Assembly: GCF_037094685.1 (NCBI RefSeq) | Contig: NZ_CP146614.1 | Location: 310,001 to 374,000, forward strand | Reading direction: 5' to 3' | Length of the DNA: 64,000 bases | Origin: Massilia sp. METH4 | GTDB taxonomy: Bacteria; Pseudomonadota; Gammaproteobacteria; Burkholderiales; Burkholderiaceae_D | Shown here: positions 57,755 through 64,000 of the stretch, piece after piece | Numbering within the stretch: the first letter of the stretch is position 1 | How the letters are laid out: every line of letters starts with the position of its first letter | The notes under the pieces: model-generated | Told to the model about the DNA's origin: nothing | Databases searched by the model: none | What the model saw: the letters and a program-made list of their open reading frames with translations, nothing else | Program-made: the position numbers and the translations under genes

Positions 57755-59470
57755 ATGGCCGCAGCCGCCGAACAACTCGACCTCGACGCCCCCGCCGCCG
57801 GCGACGCGCGTCCCCCGTTCTACAAGACCCCGCTCGGAAAGAACATCATCCGCGGCGGCGCCGTGGCCGCCGTGATCGCGGTGATCGCCATGATCTGGCT
57901 GTGGCAGAGCCAGCCGGAATACCGCGTGCTGTTCGCCAATTATTCCGACCGCGACGGCGGCGCCATCACGGCCGCGCTGGACCAGATGCAAGTGCCGTAC
58001 AAGTTCAGCGAAGGCGGCAATGCGATCCTGATTCCGGAAGAGCAAGTGGCCGCCACGCGCCTGCGCCTGGCGTCCCAGGGCTTGCCGAAAGGCGGCAACG
58101 TGGGCTTCGAGCTGATGGAAAACCAGAAGCTCGGCATCTCGCAGTTCCTGGAACAGGTGAACTACCAGCGCGCGCTGGAAGGCGAGCTGGCCAAGTCCGT
58201 GGAATCGCTGGGCAGCGTGCAGGCGGCCCGCGTGCACCTGGCCATGCCGAAGCCTTCCGTGTTCGTGCGCGAGCAGCAGCACCCCACCGCTTCCGTGGTG
58301 CTGACCCTGCACCCGAACCGCTCGATCGATCCGGGCCAGGTGAGCGCCATCGTGCACCTCGTCGCCTCCAGCGTGCCGGACCTGACGCCGGCCAACGTGA
58401 CCGTCGTCGACCAGCAGGGCAACCTGCTGTCGAACCAGAACAAGGACAGCAATACGGCGATCAAGAGCCTCGATGCGACGCAGCTGAAGTACGTGCAGGA
58501 ATTGCAGAAGCAGATCATCAAGCAGGTCGAGAACATCGTCAAACCGATCGTCGGCGAAGACAATGTGCGCGCAGAGGCCGTGGCCGACGTGGACTTTTCC
58601 GCCGTCGAGCAGGCCGCCGAATCGTACAAGCCGAACTCGGCGCCGGCGCCGTCGGCGATCCGCAGCCAGCAGAGCAGCGAGACGACGGGCAACCCGAACG
58701 CCAACCCGAACGGCGTGCCGGGTGCCCTGTCCAACCAGCCGCCCGGCACGGCCACCGCCCCGCTGGAAACCACGCCGCCCGGCGAGGCAGCGCCGCCCGG
58801 CGTGGTCGGCGCGGGCGCACCCGGCACCCTGCCCGGCCACAAGGAATCGACGACCAACTACGAGGTCGACAAGACGGTGCGCTACGAGCAGAAAGCCATC
58901 GCCGGCCTGAAGCGCATGACGGTGGGCGTGGTGGTCAACTACCGCCGCATCGTCGACGCGAACGGCAAGGTAACCGTGCGCCCGCTGTCCGCCGAGGAAA
59001 TGGCGAAGATCAACAGCCTGGTGCGCGAAGCGATGGGCTACAACCAGGACCGCGGCGACTCGGTGAGCGTGGCGAACGTGCCGTTCGACGGCATCGACAA
59101 GCCGGCCGCGCCCGCGCTCGACTGGTGGCGCGACCCAGCGAACCTGCCGCTGGCGGCCGAGATCGCCAAGTTCCTGATCGTGGCGCTGATCCTGCTGTAC
59201 ATCCTGCTGCGCGTGGTGCGCCCGATGATGCGCCCCGTGTTCAAGAAGATCGACGAAATCAACGCGCCCGAGCCCGAACCGGAGGAAGAAATCGTCGCGG
59301 AACCGGCCGGCCCGACGGAAGAGGAAATCCGCGCCCAGGAACTGGCCGCGCTGGAAGAAACCACGGCACGGACTTACCGCGACAACCTGGCACTGGCCAA
59401 GAAACTGGCCAACGAAGACCCACGGATCGTCGCCAACGTGATCAAAGCATGGATAGGCAACAATGACTGA
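57755..59470 (+). CDS. fliF: Flagellar MS-ring protein FliF
   Basis: A 571-residue protein forming the MS ring. TM1 is at about residues 34-51 (VAAVIAVIAMIWLWQ), and the ring-building domain includes YRVLFANYSDRDGGAI, VGFELMENQKLGISQFLEQV and ARVHLAMPKPSVFVREQQ. A Pro/Gly-rich loop spans about 300-370. TM2 is at about 472-492 (KFLIVALILLYILLRVV). The C-terminal acidic tail ending ANVIKAWIGNND binds FliG. The ATG at 57755 is used; an earlier frame start lacks support. It overlaps fliG by 8 bp. Confidence 0.96.
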   Translation: MAAAAEQLDLDAPAAGDARPPFYKTPLGKNIIRGGAVAAVIAVIAMIWLWQSQPEYRVLFANYSDRDGGAITAALDQMQVPYKFSEGGNAILIPEEQVAATRLRLASQGLPKGGNVGFELMENQKLGISQFLEQVNYQRALEGELAKSVESLGSVQAARVHLAMPKPSVFVREQQHPTASVVLTLHPNRSIDPGQVSAIVHLVASSVPDLTPANVTVVDQQGNLLSNQNKDSNTAIKSLDATQLKYVQELQKQIIKQVENIVKPIVGEDNVRAEAVADVDFSAVEQAAESYKPNSAPAPSAIRSQQSSETTGNPNANPNGVPGALSNQPPGTATAPLETTPPGEAAPPGVVGAGAPGTLPGHKESTTNYEVDKTVRYEQKAIAGLKRMTVGVVVNYRRIVDANGKVTVRPLSAEEMAKINSLVREAMGYNQDRGDSVSVANVPFDGIDKPAAPALDWWRDPANLPLAAEIAKFLIVALILLYILLRVVRPMMRPVFKKIDEINAPEPEPEEEIVAEPAGPTEEEIRAQELAALEETTARTYRDNLALAKKLANEDPRIVANVIKAWIGNND

Positions 59471-60461
59471 AAATACCGGGCTGCAAAAGGCAGCCATCCT
59501 GATGCTGGCAATGGGCGAAGCCGAAGCGGCGGAAGTGATGAAATTCCTGGGCCCGCGCGAGGTGCTGAAGCTGGGCGCGGCGATGGCCACGATGAAGAAC
59601 GTGCCGCACGAGCAGGTGGTCGACGTGCTGGACGGCTTTCGCGACGAGGTGGCCGCCGCTTCCACCGTGGGCCTGGACTCGGACGAATACATCCGCCAGG
59701 TGCTGACCAAGGCGCTGGGCGACGACAAGGCGTCCGTATTGCTGTCGCGCATCCTGGGCGGCAAGGACGCTTCCGGCATCGAAAGCCTGAAGTGGATGGA
59801 CTCGCAATCCGTGGCCGAGCTCATCCGCAACGAGCACCCGCAGATCATCGCGACTATCCTCGTGCACCTGGAGCGCGACCAGGCTTGCGAAATTCTGGGA
59901 CACTTTACAGACCGCTTGCGCAATGACGTGGTGTTGCGCATCGCCACGCTGGACGGCGTGCAGCCAGCCGCCCTGCGCGAGCTGAACGACGTGCTGACCA
60001 AGCTGCTCTCGGGTAACGAGAACATCAAGAAGTCCACGCTGGGCGGGGTGCGCACCGCGGCCGAGATCTTGAACTTCATGAGCGGGGAGCAGGAAAACTC
60101 CGTCATGGAAAACATCAAGAACTACGACAACGACATGGCGCAGAAGATCATGGACGAGATGTTCGTGTTCGACAATTTGATCGACATCGACGACCGCGGC
60201 ATCCAGCTGCTGCTGCGCGAAGTGCAGTCGGAAATGCTGATCATCGCGCTGAAGGGCGCCTCGCAGGAATTGCGCGAGAAGATCTTCAAGAACATGTCGG
60301 CGCGCGCCAGCGAGATGATGCGCGAGGACCTGGAATCGAAGGGGCCGGTGCGGCTATCGGAGGTGGAAACGCAGCAGAAGGGCATCCTGCAGATCGTGCG
60401 GCGCCTGGCCGACGAGGGACAGATCGTCCTGGGCGGCAAGGGAGAGGATTCGTTCGTCTAA
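59463..60461 (+). CDS. fliG: Flagellar motor switch protein FliG
   Basis: A 332-residue rotor protein. The N-terminal domain begins TENTGLQKAAILMLAMGEAE, the middle domain carries the EHPQ motif (LIRNEHPQIIATILVHLERD), and the C-terminal torque helix region includes RGIQLLLREVQSEMLIIALK and FKNMSARASEMMREDLES with the charged residues that meet the stator. Full length and intact. The stop is followed within 5 bp by a palindromic repeat. Confidence 0.97.
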   Translation: MTENTGLQKAAILMLAMGEAEAAEVMKFLGPREVLKLGAAMATMKNVPHEQVVDVLDGFRDEVAAASTVGLDSDEYIRQVLTKALGDDKASVLLSRILGGKDASGIESLKWMDSQSVAELIRNEHPQIIATILVHLERDQACEILGHFTDRLRNDVVLRIATLDGVQPAALRELNDVLTKLLSGNENIKKSTLGGVRTAAEILNFMSGEQENSVMENIKNYDNDMAQKIMDEMFVFDNLIDIDDRGIQLLLREVQSEMLIIALKGASQELREKIFKNMSARASEMMREDLESKGPVRLSEVETQQKGILQIVRRLADEGQIVLGGKGEDSFV

Positions 60462-60465
60462 CAAC

Positions 60466-60519
60466 GGTGACAGGCACCCGACTTTTAGAAATATTTCGAA
60501 AAACCCGGTGCCTGTCACC
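60466..60519. repeat. REP-like inverted pair inserted between fliG and fliH
   Basis: GGTGACAGGCACC at 60466-60478 and its complement GGTGCCTGTCACC at 60507-60519, the same type as at 28212-28270 with a related AT-rich spacer (TTTTAGAAATATTTC). It splits a normally tight operon and would place a stable hairpin in the fliG-fliH transcript. Confidence 0.85.
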
Positions 60520-60546
60520 GGTTTTCCGTTGTTGAAGAGGTAACGC

Positions 60547-61314
60547 TTGGCTAATTTTCCGAAAGATGCACAGCCTGCATTCCAGCGCTGGGAACTGAAA
60601 TCGTTCGGTGACCTGCGACCCAGCACGCTGGCGCAGCGGGAGCGCGAAGAGGCCGAGGCGCGGGCGCGCGCCGAGCAATTGGCGCAGCAGCAGGCGGCCG
60701 ATGCCGCCGCGCGCCAGGCCGAGTACGAGCGCGCCATGAACGCCCCGCCGCCCCCCGTCTACCCGACCGTGGAAGAGCTGGAAGCCATCCGCGAGGAGGC
60801 ACGCCAGCAGGGCTACCAGGACGGCTACGCGGGAGGCCACCGGGCCGGTGAGGACGAGGCGATCCGCGAAGGCGAGGAAGCGCTGAAGGGGGCGCTCGCC
60901 CCGCTGGCGAACCTGGCGACCAGTTTCTCGGAGGCGCTGCGCGGCGCCGACCAGCTGATCGCCAATGACGTGCTCGACCTCGCGCTGCACCTGGCCCGCA
61001 ACATGCTCAAGCAGGCGCTGCCCGCCAAGCCGGAATTGATCATCCCCATCGTGCAGGACGCCATCGCCTACCTGCCGACGATGCAGAAGCCCGCGGTGCT
61101 GTTCCTCAATCCCGACGATGCGGCGATCATCCGCGGCGCCATTGGCGAGGAGCTGGACAAGAGCGGCTGGATCATCAGCGACGACCCGTCGATCGAACGG
61201 GGCGGCTGCAAGATCGATACGCCGAGCAACCAGATCGATGCCCAGGTGCAGGCGCGCTGGGCGCGCCTGGCGCATGCGGTGGGCAAGAACCTCGACTGGC
61301 TGGAGACCGACTAA
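60547..61314 (+). CDS. fliH: Flagellar assembly protein FliH
   Basis: A 255-residue regulator of the export ATPase. It starts at TTG (60547), giving MANFPKDAQPAFQRWELKSF, which resembles other betaproteobacterial FliH starts; GAAGAGG lies 7 bp upstream. Features: an Ala/Glu/Arg-rich coiled coil (40-75), the Gly-repeat helix GYQDGYAGGHRAGEDEA with GxxxG spacing at about 94-110, and a C-terminal stator-like domain. The stop TAA directly abuts the first ATG of the duplicated fliI start. Confidence 0.93.
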   Translation: MANFPKDAQPAFQRWELKSFGDLRPSTLAQREREEAEARARAEQLAQQQAADAAARQAEYERAMNAPPPPVYPTVEELEAIREEARQQGYQDGYAGGHRAGEDEAIREGEEALKGALAPLANLATSFSEALRGADQLIANDVLDLALHLARNMLKQALPAKPELIIPIVQDAIAYLPTMQKPAVLFLNPDDAAIIRGAIGEELDKSGWIISDDPSIERGGCKIDTPSNQIDAQVQARWARLAHAVGKNLDWLETD

Positions 61315-61554
61315 ATGGACGCCCTGGTAGAAGGCCCCGAGCAGCACGCCAACCGCTGGCGTTCCTACCTGCGCGACTGCGGCACGCTGCTGGACTTCGC
61401 AGCAACCGGTATCAGGTCGGCGGGGTAAGCAAACATGGATACTCAAGTACAAGGCCCAGAAAAGCACGCCAACCGCTGGCGTTCCTACCTGCGCGACTGC
61501 GGCACGCTGCTGGACTTTGCAGCAACCGGTATCAGGTCGGCGGGGTAAGCAAAC
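61315..61554 (+). repeat. Two truncated tandem copies of the fliI 5' end (120-bp units)
   Basis: ATGs at 61315, 61435 and 61555 (true fliI) are exactly 120 bp apart. Each unit encodes about 28 residues of the FliI start ([18 protein letters not shown]). In units 1 and 2 the frame then runs into AATGIRSAG and a TAA (61426-61428 and 61546-61548), giving 37-codon decoy frames. Units 2 and 3 are identical through the shared part. Unit 1 has different first ten codons (MDALVEGPEQ against [10 protein letters not shown]) with more GC. The unit 1 version sits directly against the fliH stop and is probably the ancestral start. Confidence 0.9.
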
Positions 61555-62964
61555 ATGGATACTCAAGTACAAGGCCCAGAAAAGCACGCCAACCGCTGGC
61601 GTTCCTACCTGCGCGACTGCGGCACGCTGCTGGACTTTGTGGAGCCCATGCAGGTCTCCGGCCGCGTCACGCGGGTGGCCGGCCTCGTCATGGAAGCGGT
61701 CGGCCTGCGCCTCGCCGTGGGTGCCGCCTGCACGGTGCCGCTGCCGGCCGGCGGCAAGGTCGAGGCCGAGGTCGTCGGCTTCGAGGGCGACCGGCTGTTC
61801 CTGATGCCGCAGAGCGATGTCGAAGGCATCGTGCCCGGCACGCGCGTGTTTCCCATCGAACCATCGATCCCCAAGCCGGGCACCGTCACGCACCCGCGCC
61901 GCCGCACCAGCGACCGCGCACGGCAATTGCCGGTGGGCCCGGAACTGCTGGGCCGCGTGGTGGACGCAGCCGGGCGCCCGCTCGACGGCCTGGGCCCGAT
62001 CCAGACGAACGACTCGGCGCCGATCAACGTGCGTCCCGCCAACCCGCTGGGGCGCGCACCGATTGTCGAAACACTCAACGTGGGCGTCCGTTGCATCAAC
62101 GCCATGCTGACCGTGGGCCGCGGCCAGCGCATGGGCCTGTTCGCCGGTTCCGGCGTCGGCAAGTCCGTCCTGCTCGGCATGATGGCGCGCTACACGGAGG
62201 CGGACATCATCGTGGTGGGCCTGATCGGCGAACGGGGCCGCGAGGTCAAGGAATTCATCGAACACATCCTGGGCGAGGAAGGCCTGGCACGCTCCGTGGT
62301 GGTGGCCGCGCCGGCCGACACGCCGCCGCTGATGCGCATGCAGGGCGCGGCCTACTCGACCGCGATCGCCGAGCATTTCCGCGACAAGGGCCAGAACGTG
62401 CTGCTGATCATGGACTCGCTGACCCGCTATGCGATGGCGCAGCGCGAGATCGCCCTGGCGATCGGCGAACCGCCGGCCACCAAGGGGTATCCGCCCTCCG
62501 TGTTCGCGAAGCTGCCCGTGCTGGTGGAGCGCGCCGGCAATGGCGAACTGGGCGGCGGCTCGATCACGGCGTTCTACACCGTGCTGACCGAAGGCGACGA
62601 CCAGCAGGACCCGATCGCCGACTCGGCGCGCGCGATCCTGGATGGCCACATCGTGCTGAACCGCCGCCTGGCCGAGGCGGGCCACTACCCCGCCATCGAC
62701 ATCGAGCAATCGATCAGCCGGGCCATGCACTCGATCACGTCGCACGACCACCAGAACAAGGCGCGCCGCCTGAAGCAGCTGTTCTCCGTGTACGAGCGCA
62801 GTCGCGACCTGATCGCCGTGGGTGCCTACACCCCGGGTACGGACCCGAAGATCGACGAGGCGATCAAGCTGCACGACCGCATCGAGCATTTCCTGCAACA
62901 AAAGATCACGGAACGGGTCGACATGGCCGAGAGCTTGGGGCAATTGGCCACGCTGTTCGACTGA
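61555..62964 (+). CDS. fliI: Flagellum-specific ATP synthase FliI
   Basis: A 469-residue export ATPase related to F1-beta. The Walker A is [19 protein letters not shown], Walker [21 protein letters not shown], and [20 protein letters not shown] and [18 protein letters not shown] are family motifs. It powers substrate unfolding with FliH and FliJ at the base of the flagellum. Its first 28 codons are the third copy of a tandem repeat. The ribosome binding site inside the repeat (GGCGGGGTAAGC) is weak. Confidence 0.96.
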   Translation: MDTQVQGPEKHANRWRSYLRDCGTLLDFVEPMQVSGRVTRVAGLVMEAVGLRLAVGAACTVPLPAGGKVEAEVVGFEGDRLFLMPQSDVEGIVPGTRVFPIEPSIPKPGTVTHPRRRTSDRARQLPVGPELLGRVVDAAGRPLDGLGPIQTNDSAPINVRPANPLGRAPIVETLNVGVRCINAMLTVGRGQRMGLFAGSGVGKSVLLGMMARYTEADIIVVGLIGERGREVKEFIEHILGEEGLARSVVVAAPADTPPLMRMQGAAYSTAIAEHFRDKGQNVLLIMDSLTRYAMAQREIALAIGEPPATKGYPPSVFAKLPVLVERAGNGELGGGSITAFYTVLTEGDDQQDPIADSARAILDGHIVLNRRLAEAGHYPAIDIEQSISRAMHSITSHDHQNKARRLKQLFSVYERSRDLIAVGAYTPGTDPKIDEAIKLHDRIEHFLQQKITERVDMAESLGQLATLFD

Positions 62965-62998
62965 TTGACCGGTTGAGCGCTCCGTATAATTTCCCATC

Positions 62999-63439
62999 AT
63001 GGCCTCGAAAAACCAACTCAATACCCTGATCGACCTGGCGCAGACCGAGACGGACGACGCGGCCAAGCGCCTGGGCGCGGCCTTGAAAGCCATCAACGAC
63101 GCGGAAGAGAAGCTGAACATGCTGATCGGCTATCGCGATGAATACCTGCGCAAGTTCCAGGCAAGCCAGCAAGCCGGCATCACGCCGATGGCTTACCGTA
63201 ACTTCCAGGCGTTCATGGACAAGCTCGACAGTGCGATCCAGGGCCAGGAAGAAGTGCTGCGGCACGCCAGGAAGCGCGGCGACATGGAAAAAACCACGTG
63301 GCAGGCGGCCGAACGCAAACGCGTGTCCTATTCCACCCTGCGCGACCGCGAAGACGCCAAGCTGCAAAAGCTCGAGGCCAAGCGCGACCAGAAGGCGATG
63401 GACGAGCATGCGTCGCGCCAGGCCTTCTTCCGCCGTTAA
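62999..63439 (+). CDS. fliJ: Flagellar export chaperone FliJ
   Basis: A 146-residue coiled-coil protein linking FliI to the export gate. Nearly the whole length is helical with heptad pattern (LNTLIDLAQTETDDAAKRLG, AEEKLNMLIGYRDEYLRKFQ) and a basic C-terminus (KRDQKAMDEHASRQAFFRR). The position after fliI and before fliK is canonical. Confidence 0.93.
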   Translation: MASKNQLNTLIDLAQTETDDAAKRLGAALKAINDAEEKLNMLIGYRDEYLRKFQASQQAGITPMAYRNFQAFMDKLDSAIQGQEEVLRHARKRGDMEKTTWQAAERKRVSYSTLRDREDAKLQKLEAKRDQKAMDEHASRQAFFRR

Positions 63440-63456
63440 TACCCTCCAGGCGCCCC

Positions 63457-64000
63457 ATGCAGACCCAATCCATCCAGAACCAGCAACCGAACAAGCCGCA
63501 GCCGGCCAAGAGCGCGCCGCTGCCCAACAACGACTTCAAGCAAGCCTTGACGCTGGAAATCGAGCGCGCGCCCGTTCGCGCGGCGCCGGAACAGCCGGCC
63601 CCTGCCCCGCAGACCAAAGCGCCGGCAAAGAACGCCCAGCCGGCAAAGCCGGCGCAGGCCCAGAACGCGAACAACGCCAGCCAGGCCGATGACGCACAGG
63701 CGCCGGCGTCCACCGATGCCGCCGCCAAGCCCGCCACCACCGAGTCGACCCCGGCCGAAGAAACGGCCGAGTCCGCCGAGGACACCGCCTCCGTGGCCGA
63801 CCCGGCCGCCGGCATGCTGGCGATGCTGGCCGCCTACGGCCAACTGACCGGCAAGACCGAGGTCAAGCCGGACACGGCAGCGGCGACGGGCACGGATGCC
63901 GCCGCGCTGGCGGCCATGCAGGCCGACGCCGCCGGCAGGGCCACGCTGGCCAACCTCGCTGCCGACGCGCGGGCCGGCAAGGCCGGGGCCGAAGGCACCA
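63457..64000 (+). CDS. fliK: Flagellar hook-length control protein FliK (N-terminal part, cut by window)
   Basis: The open frame starts at ATG 63457 (MQTQSIQNQQPNKPQPAKS) and continues past the end of the window. The 181 residues seen are Ala/Pro/Lys/Gln-rich and disordered, as expected for the FliK ruler region; the conserved C-terminal switch domain is not in view. Its place after fliJ supports the call. Confidence 0.85.
   Translation, partial: MQTQSIQNQQPNKPQPAKSAPLPNNDFKQALTLEIERAPVRAAPEQPAPAPQTKAPAKNAQPAKPAQAQNANNASQADDAQAPASTDAAAKPATTESTPAEETAESAEDTASVADPAAGMLAMLAAYGQLTGKTEVKPDTAAATGTDAAALAAMQADAAGRATLANLAADARAGKAGAEGT

Noticed and set aside
61315..61554. Two 37-codon frames as real small genes
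   Set aside because: They are exact or near copies of the fliI start ending in a shared linker, so they are better described as truncated duplications than as independent proteins.

Overview
The window is GC-rich DNA from a betaproteobacterium, most likely a Massilia/Duganella-type member of Oxalobacteraceae. This rests on the gene order yicC-gmk-rpoZ-spoT-(insertion)-greB, the kinase-PP2C-rph-rdgB-hemW operon, a short 67-residue omega subunit, a PEP-CTERM protein, and a flagellar locus with a FliK-like/FlhB-tail-like pair. No tRNA, rRNA or CRISPR array was seen.

Layout. 92-9062 (minus) is a compact chemotaxis operon: short MCP, cheY, STAS protein, cheA, two sister MCPs, cheW, cheR. 9556-11825 (minus) holds a PEP-CTERM nidogen-like surface protein and two small membrane proteins. 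11985-19836 is an Entner-Doudoroff/glucose-6-phosphate cluster: eda-edd on the minus strand, divergent from pgi, an SMP-30 lactonase, zwf and hexR, with HexR-like boxes at three promoter regions. dadA (minus) and tal follow. 22450-28211 is a tripartite RND efflux operon, followed by a patatin-like gene. 29387-33917 (minus) is the kinase-phosphatase-rph-rdgB-hemW operon, divergent from yicC-gmk-rpoZ-spoT. Between spoT and greB lie an IS1111-group element and a REP-associated tyrosine transposase (RAYT). 41192-45018 holds a NarX-like kinase, a NarL-like regulator and a diguanylate cyclase. 45271-64000 is a flagellar locus: three tandem flagellins, flaG, fliD, fliS, fliT, fliK-like, FlhB-tail-like, ycgR, fliE (minus), fliFGHIJ and the start of fliK, which runs off the window.

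The most striking non-gene signal is a family of 13-base palindromic words fitting GGKGWCNGNCMCC or close variants, mostly arranged as inverted pairs that form long hairpins. They occur at eight intergenic loci. Two of these hairpins flank the RAYT gene in inverted orientation. The IS1111-group element has inserted in the left flank between CCG and GTTTTC, and removing it restores a flank matching the right one at 31 of 32 bases. One copy supplies the last 13 codons of dadA and another splits fliG from fliH.

Other unusual features: the 5' end of fliI is present as three tandem 120-bp units, the first two ending in stop codons. All three flagellin mRNAs share a 48-nt leader block that is conserved even where promoter and coding sequence have diverged. 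FliD is nearly twice the usual length and shows an internally repeated motif. The short MCP carries a CheZ-like DxxxQ signature.

Genes act together in three ways. The chemotaxis operon supplies receptor, kinase, regulator and methyltransferase. The flagellar genes supply filament, cap, export motor and a c-di-GMP brake (YcgR), and the diguanylate cyclase upstream of the flagellins can feed that brake. The sugar genes form a HexR-controlled route from glucose-6-phosphate to pyruvate and glyceraldehyde-3-phosphate.
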